A stretch of 64,000 nt of DNA, taken from assembly GCF_022965805.1 (NCBI RefSeq), contig NC_133109.1:2953869-3017868 (forward strand), read 5' to 3'. The notes below the pieces were generated by a model that was given only the letters and a program-made list of their open reading frames with translations, was not told where the DNA came from and did no database searches. The stretch is from Primulina eburnea. Taxonomy: Eukaryota; Streptophyta; Magnoliopsida; Lamiales; Gesneriaceae. Positions 11,271-22,364 of this stretch are shown piece by piece; position 1 is the first letter of the stretch, and each line of letters opens with the position of its first letter. The translations under genes were made by a program, and so were the position numbers.

Positions 11271-12911
11271 GTTTGCTTTGTTATTTTAGGACTTTTGGAG
11301 GAGTTTATCAGTTTTCGTATTTTGTTCATTTCGTTCGGATGTTGATGTTCATTTATGGCACTTAATCTTTATGATTAATCTCTTTTGGATTTAGTTGTGT
11401 GCTTGAGTGTTTTTCCTATTCCTTTTTACGTTTCTTTATGTATTCGATGTCGTTTTTCTCAAGAGTTGATGAGTTCTACCTCATTTTCACCACTTACTCA
11501 ACATTTTTTCAGGGAAGTGTTTTTGCTTTAACTGCCTTGCTACTTCATTATTCATCGTTTTACACTGAGGGCAGTGTCGATTTCAATGTGTGGGGGTGGG
11601 CCAGTTTTGTTACACATCGTTGCATAACACTTAACAAACACTTTTCACGTAGGATGGGACTATATCTAGATAAAGAACTCTTGCTTTACTTGATAATCGG
11701 ATTAATTTGTTAGATTTTGGATCACCCGGGAAATCGTTTCATGACTAGTATTGAATGAGAGGAGTCGTAGTTTCAAGGAGAGAGTCAGACATAAACCATT
11801 TTTTTATTGACATTTCATTTCATGCACGTGGTCAGACTTCTGCTCATTAATGGTAAATTTGTGCAAGGTGAACTATAAAAAAAATTATGAAAAAAGGAAA
11901 AAAAAAAAAGAAACAACCTAGAACTCGTCTGATTAGCCCTCGAAGCAAAAATACGAACGATGATTACTTAGGGATGATATAGACGATCTTTGGACCGTTT
12001 GAGCCTTTCAAGCCTACCTGATACATCATTTATTGTCTCTAGTAACCCTTTTTGAGCCTGTAAAAAAATCGAATGGTGTGTGACAATGACATACAATTAA
12101 ACCTCATTCGTAATTTATTCAATGTCCCACATCAACTACCTGAATTTTTGCCTATACACTTTTTTCCTACCTACGATTGAAAGAAATAAACATGTTGTAC
12201 ACGTTGAAATTTTCAAGATACTCCAATGAGTTGAAGAAATACGTGAGTCGATGAATCATGATATGTTATTGAAAAAAAATGAAGAGAAATAAAGGAAGAA
12301 GAGAAAAGCGAGAAAAGTGTATGGTATTAAAGATACCCGAAAAATCTGTGGGTAAAAGTTGGAGGACAACGAGAAAGAAAGGAGATGATAGAGCTCTAAA
12401 GATGATAAAAATACAGTAATTGGTGAAGATTCAAAAGTTGAATGAATGTGCTGCAGGAATATTTTTATTTTCTCTCACTTTTGATTCTAATGTCTTCTAT
12501 TGTAGCCGTGAACCTTGGCCTTACGTTATAAACTTGAAAAGACCTATTAACCAAGTCATCGTCGTTCAACATTTAGTAGAGAGGGGTATGAAAGTCAAGC
12601 ATATGGGCGTTTCGAAAATAAATGAAAACAAGTGATCCTGAAACCAAGTAGCTGGTGATGAGTATGAGTTCTGACATGCACACTACACATATCTCATTCT
12701 GTTGATCTTTATTGGGAAATGTTTGAATCTTAAATTGCGACGAAAACGAATCTTGTGATATTCGAAGCATGATCTTTTGACCGGGGGTGAATGAGTTTGA
12801 CAAATTGAGAAGTTTTGATTGTATTGCTTGAGTTCTGAATCTAAGATATTTCTCATCTTTATTTCATGTCTGATTTGTTCGAGGACGAACAAAGGTTAAG
12901 TGTGAGGGAGT
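11271..12911. other. 3' untranslated part of the plus-strand Tat element
   Basis: Contains the GAGGGCAGTG...TGTGGGGGTGGG purine tract near 11567-11600, an A-rich stretch (11876-11915), and the terminal polypurine context GAGGACGAACAAAGG...GTGAGGGAG (12880-12910) directly before the LTR. Short open frames here lack recognisable domains. Confidence 0.5.
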
Positions 12912-14512
12912 TGATTAGCACGAATTATATAGTGTTTTAGGGACTTTATTTTGTCGTATTCGTGCTCATCTGACATTTTTATTCCGAGTTTCGAGCTTAA
13001 TTTATTTTATTATTGCCATTTGCAGGTTTGACCAAAAGATGATAAAAGCCAATGGAAGGGAAAGAAAGTCAAGCTTCGCAATGACATGTCAGAAATGCCC
13101 GGAAAAATAGAAAAATAGAACAAGGAGAGTATTCGGACCCCTACACGGACCCCGTGTAAGGGTCCGTGCCTTAGAAGCCGAAGGAAGATTTTGACAGAGC
13201 CTACACGGACCCCATGACGGACCTGTACATAGGGTCCGTGTCAATTACCCTCCGAGAATGAGATTTACAGTGGCTACACGGACCTCTATCCGGACCCCTA
13301 CACGGGGTCCGTGTTCAGTGTTTCAGGGAAAGAACTTTTTACAGAGTATACACGGACCCGTATACGGATGCCTACACGGGGTCCGTGCCTATGATTTTCC
13401 GGAAAGAATTTTGCACAGAATGTACACGGACCCTTACCCTGATGACTACACGGGGTCCGTGTACTTGATATCAACATCAGATTTGGCGAAGGTTTTTGGA
13501 GATTTTTGGGAGGATATTAATTTGGACTCGAAAAATAACAATTTTGGAAGGATTTTTGGGAGAAAAATATAAAAAAGGAAAACTTAAGATTTAGAGGGAC
13601 TTTACTTTGCACGCTTTTGAGACGTTTGAAGAAGGCGACGGCTTGGGAGAAAAGAGAGAAAAAACCGATCTTCACACACAAGATTCGCGCATCATCGCTG
13701 AGATTTTCTCCTCTCATATTTTCTTATGTTTATTCATGAATTCGAATATTAGATTTCATTCTAGTTTTGAATTTATGGAGTAGTTTTTCTTGTGATCGGG
13801 ACCACGATATGGACAAATTTTTGATTTTGTTCATTCATTGGATTATTTGATTTATGAATTACTTTTATGTTGTTGATTAATGTTTGCGTAATTTTTGTGC
13901 TTTTAATTTGGCCAATTATTTGCATATTTGTTGTTTGATCTTGACTCGAAAGAGAATAGATTGAATTTAGTTTCAAAAATATTAATCAACACATGGTTAA
14001 ACCGACTAGAAATAGTATTCGGTTTCAATGTGCGATCTTAGGCGACAGCTGTAATTCCACCGTTGAATAACGCGTTTTTGTTTTGATTAAATTCAATTAG
14101 AAATAATTGGACTGTTAAATGAAAATAAGATTATAAATTCTAGAAATAGATTTATAGTTAATTCAGGGAATTTCATCGTGACATCAAATAATCTGTGGTT
14201 AATTAATTCCAATATGTGACAATAATTAAAGTTTAATTGGACCGTTGTGTGTTCCCGGTCATTTTGTAGAATTTGAAAATTCCCCAAGTTTCAACCTGTT
14301 ATGCAAATTCAATTTTTAGTTAATTAATTTAGCATAATTTAATTTAATTTAACTAGTTTAAATTATCATCAAATCACTTGTTATTGCTTGCCTAGATTAA
14401 ATCGAATAATTTAAATCTTAGTACTTAAATAATAGTCTATGAGGGATAGATACTTGAACTTGTAGTCCATTTATTATAATTTGACATAGTCCGTTTGCTA
14501 GATTTATTCTCA
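12912..14512 (+). repeat. 3' LTR of the plus-strand Tat-type element
   Basis: Starts TGATTAGCACG immediately after the polypurine tract and ends near CTCAACCCA (14509-14517), with the Tat-like terminal sequence (CTATGAGGGATAGATACTTG...TTGACATAGTCCG) just before. Contains palindrome array D. No second copy is available to fix the end exactly. Confidence 0.6.
13130..13464. repeat. Palindrome array D: five CACGGACCCC hairpin units, about 72-bp period
   Basis: Units start near 13133, 13201, 13275, 13348 and 13421. Each has two inverted CACGGACC/GGTCCGTG arms, most ending in ACACGGGGTCCGTG. Spacers of about 28-30 bases share a core resembling GAAAGAATTTT..ACAGAG. The array sits inside the LTR, as array A does in the other Tat family. 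Confidence 0.85.
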
Positions 14513-16508
14513 ACCCAAATAACCGGTCAGACAGATTGTTTGATGTTTGATTTCAACTAAAAAGTACATCTGTAAAACAAGATAGTATATTTTTATAATG
14601 GATAGATTAATTTTAAATTAAATTCGAATCGATAAATCTCGTGGTTGAAGTTTACCAAAAAAAAAAGTATGACCGTTTGTTATTAATGTTGTACTCATCT
14701 GGCTCGAAACAAATCATTTTTTGAGAGCCAGACCACTCTTGATAAAACCATCCATGTTTATTGCTAAAACCGCGTATCTATGTCGTATATTTGGAGATCA
14801 CCCTCTCCAAGCCGTGTAAAGGCGAAGGTTGATGCTGCCTTTAGAGTGTATTTAATGTTGATCATATCATAAGTCAATTTCTTAAGACATATTATAAAAT
14901 ATTTAAATTTGATGAAATCAAACTACAAGTTACTTATAACAAATATTTATTATTTAACATCAAATTACAAAATGTTGTCAAAACCCATAGACAGCTCATT
15001 ATATATTTTGATGACATGCATGATCTTGTCAAAGAATTTTGCCAACTTCATTGCAGAATGGAGATACATTTCACGAGGTCTTGTGTTAATGGGACTGTCA
15101 CGTCTCGATCGCGCCTGCGTGACTGCACAAAAGACCCCTATAGCAACTATTTCGTATTCGTCTTCGCTTTACGAAAATGATTAACTCAAGTTGCTATAGA
15201 AGTCCATTGAAGCTCATTATAAACTCATTTTGAATCTTTAATTTTTATGATGTAGGACAAGATGTTATGAGAAATGACAATATTTGGGCAGACATCAACA
15301 TGCGATGAAAGTATAATTTGGGCAGACATCAGCGACCTCCACAAACTTTATATTGTGTTTGATAAATATAAATAAAATCTATTTACGTATTTCATGTATG
15401 ATATTATATAAACAGTGATGCAATACATGATTAAGACGCATATCTTGATATTTTGTCTCAATCTTATAATTCAATATCTCACTCCATATGAGATAATATA
15501 TTCTTCTTATTTGGAAAATTAATCAACCACGATATCATTTGTGTTTATTGACGCCGTCACATTCACATTAGAGAATGGATCACATTGATTGGCAACTTTC
15601 AATATTTTCTCTTTTCTTTTGGTTTGAATAAGAAAATATTATAATTAACTAAAGAATTTAATCATTATTTTGAAAGAACTGAGATTGAGAAATTGGACGT
15701 ACTTTTTCAAATTCTTACGTATATTAAGTAGATTTTTTTACCTTCAACAATATCACTTAATATATCATAAATGTCATTTCACATTGAATTTTGTTCCTAC
15801 ATTCGCAAAACATATAAGACAAAAACATTTAATGAAATACTCATTTAAAGATAATATCATTTTAAATTAAATGCGAATTTTAATCAAATAACATAAATAT
15901 TAATAAACTTTGACATAGATTTATATCTTTCATAATATTTCATGAACACCAATTTATAATTATGCTATTTCTATATAACTAATAAATATCTCATAAAATT
16001 GAGTATTGACAATAAGTTGTGATATTTCGAAGGCATTTAATGAACGAGAATTATTTTCATTCTCGATTGATTATAGAATCGACTGATAACGTATTATAAA
16101 TCATAAGATAGTCATAAAAGAATAGAGCGATTAGAAGAGAGAATTCATTTGAGAAGAGAGAATGAGTTCATACTAAGGTGCAATTTTCATTGAACTCAAT
16201 CATCATAAAATAAGATAATACAAATTTTTATAAATATTATTTTTCCATATCTATCTTGATCACAATCTATATATAATCATATATATCAATAATCTATTTT
16301 ATAAAAAAAAATACCAGCGTTTTGAGAATGAAACTCTAAGTTTAAAGAGAGAGTATAGATTGTTTTTTAGAATTGGCAAGTATAGATTTTCAAACACGCA
16401 TCTTTTCTCAAATCGGCCTATCAGGAATCTTATTTTACTTAATGGTGTAACATTTCCGTTTTCAAATGCTAATTGATTAACAATCCACGTTAACAATTAA
16501 TTATTAAT

Positions 16509-16515
<7 letters not shown>
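14513..16515. other. AT-rich intergenic DNA with dispersed repeats
   Basis: No convincing gene. 14560-14740 resembles 18140-18330 (both include AAGTATGACCGTTT and GGCTCGAAACAAA), an old dispersed repeat. 15296-15640 resembles 41990-42500. A block at 15095-15210 (GTCACGTCTCGATCGCG, then CTATAGCAAC and its inverse GTTGCTATAG) looks repeat-derived but is unassigned. Confidence 0.5.
15296..15640 (+). repeat. Dispersed repeat, copy 1 (MITE-free)
   Basis: Matches 41990-42500 over several hundred bases with scattered substitutions, including ACATCAGCGACCTCCACAAA and GAGAATGGATCACATTGA. This copy lacks the MITE found at 42017-42173 and thus shows the empty site (AAGTATAATT near 15314). Confidence 0.75.

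Positions 16516-16562
<47 letters not shown>
16516..16562. repeat. (AT)n microsatellite
   Basis: Uninterrupted AT dinucleotide run directly left of the long foldback at 16583-16687. Confidence 0.95.
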
Positions 16563-16564
<2 letters not shown>

Positions 16565-16582
16565 GAGTTTTGATATACTGCA

Positions 16583-16687
16583 CACCTACCGTGCACACCT
16601 ATGTGAGCACCGATGATGTGTCACTCACCCACATCCAATGGGTGAGTGACACATCATCGGTGCTCACATAGGTGTGCACGGTAGGTG
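16583..16687. repeat. Perfect foldback: 49-bp arms, 7-nt loop
   Basis: The left arm 16583-16631 is the exact reverse complement of the right arm 16639-16687, with loop CATCCAA. Arms read CACCTACCGTGCACACC outward and CCGATGATGTGTCACTCACC inward. It may be a snap-back MITE or a young inverted duplication; a long-hairpin small-RNA precursor is another possibility. No clear target duplication is visible because the left flank is an AT microsatellite. Confidence 0.9.
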
Positions 16688-16689
16688 CT

Positions 16690-18709
16690 CACATTTTATA
16701 TGGTTGCCTCTTTTTTTTTTTCCATTAGATGTTTTCTTATTTACCAAAATGACGGTCACTTTTTGCCGTTTTGTGTTTTTTATTTATGAAAATGTCATTT
16801 AGCTTTATAAAAACACAATTAATTATATTATTATTTTCATATGAATGAATGATAATTTTAAAATTATTAAATGTAAAAATATTAGAAATAAGGTTTTATT
16901 TTTTACTTTGAAAAACAATGAACTGTTTATTCGTTTTGGTTTTTATTTTTCCTTTTAAATAGTTATACCGAATAAACTTAAATTTTATATGATATTATAT
17001 AATACGTACGATTTATTTTTGGTCATAAATAAGAAATGATATTATTACCTTAACTCTAAACTTGTTTTTTAATTTGTTATGTTTGCATTTTTTGCTCTTC
17101 TAATTACTTGTTAAAGCTGTGTTTTAGTCATGTAATTTTTCGTTTTATTGTTTTTTTTTAGTTCTATTTCACCGGAGCGCTGATATGACACTGGAAAATT
17201 GATGATGTGTCCGGTGTCGCGTCAGTAATTTGGCGAAAAAAATCAACAGAAAACAAAATTACATGATTAAAATACAATTTTGATAAGTTAGAAGACCAAA
17301 AAAAAAAAAACCCTCAAAAACTTGATGACTAAGTTCATTTAAAAAAAAAAAAACTTGATGACTAAGTTGCCTTTTTTTGTCAAAAATGAATGGTGTGTGA
17401 AAAAAAAAAAGACAAAATTTAAACTTTTATAGGAAAAACTAGAATTGAAACATGAAATTGCGGGTTGATAATTTTGTTTATAATCTAGGTTCACACTATA
17501 ATTAATTAAAGGAAAAATTGCCCCCGTTTATACCCTTTCTTCCCTTGCAATCTAATGCAAGGTGCAGTGCGTCTTCGATCTAAACAAATTATCATTGTGC
17601 TATAAATTCAAATCTAATTAATCATTTATGTCAAATAAAAAAAAGTTGCTCCACATCAGCAACTGACCAATTAGGTTGTGTGTATTGTTTATCTATGGAT
17701 CAAAATTTAATTTTAAAAAATTTAATGAATCAAACCCAAAATTTAACTAGATTAAATCAATAAACTGAATTTATATAGTAAATAATTATACAAGTGGTCA
17801 TCAACTGAACAAATACATTGCATGCATTGTTTATCAATGGATCGTAGAAACTATATATTTTTCGTCTTCTTTCTTGCTTCTAACTATTACGATTTGGTTC
17901 TTTTTTTTAAAAAAAATTGAGACATAACATGTTGTAGTTAGTTCTTTGCAAAATATTCGTGGTTAAATTTCTGTTAAATTAAAAAATAATCACATTTGTT
18001 GATATAATCTGATAATTTGATTTGATTGTTTGAGGGAAGCTTGTTTAATGTTAAGGTATAAGATTTTAAAAAATTTACAGAGTAGAGTTATGATATATAT
18101 TGAGTTCTGAAGAGACACGTTTGGGAGCGGACTTCCAAGTAGAAGTAAATCTGTTTTATATTTTTATAACATATTAAGGAGATAGATTAGTTTTAGAAAT
18201 TCGAAACAATAAATATCGTGGTTGCAGTTTAATGAAGAAAGAAAGTATGACCGTTTTCCATCAATGTTGTGCTCATATGCTAGAGCATATGGCTCGAAAC
18301 AAACTGTTTTTTAAGAGTCAGGCTATTTATGCGGTATTGATATTTTTGTATTCGTTTCCTCCTTTTTTTTCCTGTTTATATATATTAAATTTTATTAAAT
18401 ATGGGATGAAATTCATCAGTATATATAATGCCATTTGATTGATGATAAACCAAGCAAATTGCAAAAGTAAGAGATCATTTTATAAGTTGTCGATGAATTT
18501 GGCCTATATATGTATGGAAGTGTACCCGGTAAAATCTCAAGTCAAAGTAAGTTTAAATGTTACCTAATTATCTAAGGTCTTTTTGTGAGTTGGAGTCACT
18601 TTTTTCCAATTTCTTATATTTACTTAAAAATTTGTATTATATATAGAAAACTGATTACTACTTAATTCCTACATTTATATTTCATGTTGAAAAAAGATTT
18701 TGTCCAACC
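16690..18709. other. AT-rich intergenic DNA
   Basis: Only homopolymer-rich, non-coding sequence. 17313-17372 holds a short direct repeat (AACTTGATGACTAAGTT twice). 17494-17560 resembles 35656-35720 downstream of the host gene (AGTTAAAGGAAAAAT and TGCAATCTAAT shared). Confidence 0.5.
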
Positions 18710-18717
18710 TACCATTC

Positions 18718-18827
18718 ATTCATTGTTGAGATTGTGAAAACAGATTGCAAGAAGCCGGAGAAATTTGATCGTATTAATGGGGCTCCCTTGCAAATTCCAA
18801 GTATCGGGGACATTATTAATTTGGGAG

Positions 18828-18829
<2 letters not shown>
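18718..18829 (+). other. Possible exon fragment
   Basis: A stretch with better coding character than its surroundings, open in one frame with a run of hydrophilic residues followed by an I-P-S-I-G-D-I-I pattern, ending at a long TA repeat. No splice structure or family could be recognised; it could equally be chance. Confidence 0.2.

Positions 18830-18891
<62 letters not shown>
18830..18891. repeat. (TA)n microsatellite
   Basis: About 62 bases of uninterrupted TA repeats. Open frames through it encode only alternating Tyr-Ile and are not genes. Confidence 0.95.
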
Positions 18892-18897
<6 letters not shown>

Positions 18898-19935
18898 CAA
18901 TATTCATGTGTGTGTGTTTTTTTTTAATAAAGGGCAACCAATTGATTTATTTTCATTATAAAAGATTGTTTGACCATATTCAGTGATGTGACTCCAATCT
19001 AACCTATAAATACGCCTTTAATTAATTAATTCGCACTATGGCCCGCCGCCTGTCCATCTCCTTGTCGGGAACCAGTCTTTGGCTTGATTTGATTTGATTT
19101 CGATTTCGACATAAAATTAGTGCATGTATTTTATGTATAATATAATATCGCATGTGTAAGTGATTCATTATTTGTATGATTTATAAGCATGGACGGAGCA
19201 AAAAAATTGGAACACGAGCCTTCCTTTATATTGGAATAGCTAGACAGTTTAAATCATAAACAGTACTTTTCTTAGCATTTTGGTGCAATTTGTAAGTAAA
19301 TAAATTTTAAAATTATTAGACAAGTTAGCTAGGGGGGAGGGGCCAGTTCAGAAGACAATAAAAAACACCCTTTAGCTCCGTGTTGTCCACATCTTATAAG
19401 ATGTAATAAACATTTTAATTATACTTATACTATATACTTGATGTTCTCGTCAAATATGTCAGTTTGTTTTCCAAACTCACAGTCTTTATGTCATTTTTGA
19501 GATGCCTTTTTATGGTCTTGGAAGTTGACATACTGTTCCATTGTTCCCAAAAAAAAAAAAAACGAAGAAATGGAAATCTTTTTACCCTTTGTGTCTTTAT
19601 CCGCATTTAATGATTTACAAACAGTTTTAAATCTCCTCATGCATAGCATTGCATTAAATATTCTAATCATTTACTTAAAAAAAACACAAATTATAATCAT
19701 TTAATACACTTTCCCAAACGCAATGCAACATTTATGAGCCCTCTTTATTTGAATTTTGAACGTGTCATTTTCCAGAAAGATCATGCACTAAAGTATGTGG
19801 ATGATTACACACTTTGGAGTATGATTTTCTGTTTTTACCCATAGATTTTAGGTCATTACCCAGACTGATGTAAAATATTTACATACCCTTTACTGTATCT
19901 TTAATTAATATATATTTACAATTAATTCACAAAAT

Positions 19936-19982
<47 letters not shown>

Positions 19983-20382
19983 ATTTTCTCATGCATTCAT
20001 ATAGGTATGTGGTTTGTAACATACACTAATGCTTTAACATAAATGGAATAAATTTCATCTTTGATGATTAAAAACCAATAAATAAATTTTTTTGAACATA
20101 AACCAATAAATATTGGATCGAGCTCAACATTAATCTTATTCTCATCATGTAGCTAGGTAGTGGAAAACACTTGTAATTAAGTGGAAATTAATTACCAAGC
20201 ATGTGTGCATGAGCCACGTGATTCATTCATCCATGTGTCCTATTTAATGTGTATGGTATGGTGTATGTACATGTGATCATACCATGCAACTTTTAGTGCA
20301 TGTGAATGATTTTGCAGGGCACCTTTCTTCTCTCACTCCTATACATATACTGGCCGAAAAGCTTTCACTAGTCACTACCCAG
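18892..20382. other. Upstream intergenic and promoter region of the host gene
   Basis: AT-rich without genes. A CTATAAATA box stands at about 19002-19010, followed at 19037 by an ATG with a short GC-rich open stretch that soon closes; too little to call. An AT microsatellite lies at 19939-19979. Near the gene the best TATA-like candidates are around 20341-20350 (ATACATATAC) and the two CATAAAAATA copies of the duplication at 20383. Confidence 0.4.
19939..19979. repeat. (AT)n microsatellite
   Basis: Simple AT dinucleotide run of about 40 bases. Confidence 0.95.
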
Positions 20383-20464
20383 CATAAAAATACGAACTCC
20401 CTATCTCTCCCAATCCCCGTCCGCATAAAAATATGAACTCCCTATCTCTCCCAATCCCCGTCCA
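20383..20464 (+). repeat. 41-bp tandem duplication spanning the host-gene start codon
   Basis: Copy 1 (20383-20423) and copy 2 (20424-20464) are nearly identical. Copy 2 supplies the ATG at 20433-20435; the matching triplet in copy 1 is ACG. Confidence 0.9.
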
Positions 20465-20893
20465 CATTCGTCCCCCCGGCATCGTCCATCTCCCCGTCTT
20501 CCCTGTTCGGAGCCAATGTCGTTTCGGTGTCTCCCCCTTCAAGAGTACTGCACCAACTCAAACCCTAACTAAAACACTAGAAAAAACCAACACATTTGCA
20601 GTTAGAGTTGGGTTTAGCGACGGCCCTTTCCACATGGGGGAAACGTTTCTGGATGCAGTTGAAAAGACCCGCACTTATGTTAGTGCTGTCTTTGCCAAAA
20701 AGCTCGTGAATGCTTCTAAACTTAAGATAGGAGCCGAGGAAGCTGAGAAAGACCCCTTGTGGGCCCTTCTAGTTCATGAGTCCGAACTCGTGGACAAGCT
20801 CAACATGGAGAGGAATGTTGCTGCGATGAACTACATTTTGACTGAGAACCCTTCGCTAGAATCCGATGATCGTTTTGAGTATGTTTTTAGCGC

Positions 20894-22346
20894 TGTGAGA
20901 ACCCAAAATTTTGGGCATGTAATTAATTAAATATAGACATGTATAAGAATTTATTTTCGAGTTATAATAAATTCGAAAATATTAAATAATACATGGTATT
21001 GGAAATTTCAAGCCAATAAATACATGAAATTCAATTTCAGTACAAATCATGTATTAATTTCGAAATAAGGCTGGATATCAATCAAATTTGGAAGGAAATA
21101 TTACAAACAAGGCAAATTTTCTCAACAAGGAAGCATATCAATATGTATGGAAGGAGCATCTCGATAATTAAGGAATAATTATCTCGCAATTTTGGAAGGA
21201 AAATCAATCGGTTTTTGGTAAGATTTGAATACCAAGTTTAGCTCATTTCTCCTCTCCTATAAATACCACATCAAGCCTAGCATTCCCTACACCCTAAATT
21301 TCGAAAATTTGCTCTCCGCATGCTGCTGAAATTTTCGAAATTTTTCTCCCAAAAATTCTGCACGAGTCATCAAAATTCTGTCTAGTTTAGAAATTCGTTT
21401 CTCACGTTTGGTTGCTCAGAATCCGATCTCCACCGTTCAATATATCCTTCGATATGTTCCGAATAACATATCCAAATTTCAGCAAAATCCAACGGTTCAA
21501 TAAGGCGCAATGAATTTTTCAAGACGGCTGATTTTTCGACGATTGTGCTGCTGCGTTTTCAAAGTGCTGGTTGCATGATTCTACTATGTTTTCCAAGTTC
21601 TTCACGTTTTCTTCCAGTCTAAGGTAAGTGGGCTTGTTTTAAAGATTAAACTTTCGTTTATGCATATTTATTTCGTTTTTTGAAAATACGGTCGAGTACG
21701 TTCTTCTTCTACTCCGTTCTTGTGTTGGTTGTCATACGGTTTTGAGCACTGTGAGGATTCGACTGTATATGGGTGGGAATCCCAACCATGACGTACCCTT
21801 ACGCGGTGGGGGACATAACCGCTATACGGCCTCGCCCCCTTAGAGGAGTAAAAATTAGGGACTGATATCAGTAAACCATAGAAAGTAGATGAATCTCAGT
21901 GCTGGTCAATGTTAAGCATGTGTTATGAATGATGTTATGCAAGTCATGTGATTTCAAAATTTTATGCATGTTGTTATATTGTACTCGAACGGCCCCTGCT
22001 TGCTGAGTATTTCCCAAAATACTCACCCCTTACTCTATCCTCCCCAGATAAGTCAGAAGAAGAAATAGAGAAAGAAGAATCGGACACCAGTTTTTGGGAC
22101 TGATAGTGGACGCATGAAGAGTTTTAATTAAGAATATGTTCTCGTGAGTTTTTAATTCAAGTTATAAACGCTTCCGCAGATTTTTATCGTTTTCAGAGGT
22201 ACTATTGTAAAGAAGATTCCATTTTTATGGCATTTATGATATATAAACTGGTTTTGGTTTATACTGTACTACGAGGCTTGTTGTTTAGCAATTATGTGAT
22301 TGTTGAATAACGCCGATGTCACTAACCTCGATCTCGGGGCGTGACA
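20894..22346 (+). repeat. 5' LTR of the large insertion
   Basis: 1453 bp, TG...CA. TATAAATA box at 21259-21266, splice-donor-like AAGGTAAGTG at 21621-21630, hairpin TGAGTATTT/AAATACTCA at 22004-22025. U3 is therefore about 390 bp and the transcript leader long. Confidence 0.9.
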
Positions 22347-22352
22347 TTTAAG

Positions 22353-22364
22353 TGGTATCAGAGC
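22353..22364 (+). promoter_or_regulatory. Primer-binding site, initiator tRNA-Met
   Basis: TGGTATCAGAGC, a perfect match to the plant consensus, six bases after the 5' LTR end. Confidence 0.9.

Larger units (their letters stand above)
7134..14512 (+). mobile_element. Ty3/gypsy Tat-type retrotransposon fragment, plus strand
   Basis: The order is the integrase C-terminus (7134-7430, resumed 8781-8858), a spacer with palindrome array C, the downstream ORF (about 10060-11270), a purine tract near 11567-11600, a second polypurine tract at about 12880-12911 and an LTR (12912-14512) holding palindrome array D. This matches the minus-strand Tat fragment position by position but diverges in sequence, so it is a second family. 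The upstream coding region and the 5' LTR are missing: it begins abruptly within integrase near 7134. Confidence 0.75.

Noticed and set aside
18709..18986. Open frames encoding Tyr-Ile repeats across 18709-18986 and 43423-43644
   Set aside because: They are translations of TA microsatellites.
19037..19100. Start of a second gene after the CTATAAATA box at 19002
   Set aside because: The frame closes after about 20 codons, no splice donor with supporting downstream exon was found.
22353..22364. TGGTATCAGAGC sites as tRNA genes
   Set aside because: Only the 12-base complement of the tRNA-Met 3' end is present, directly after LTR ends; there is no cloverleaf.
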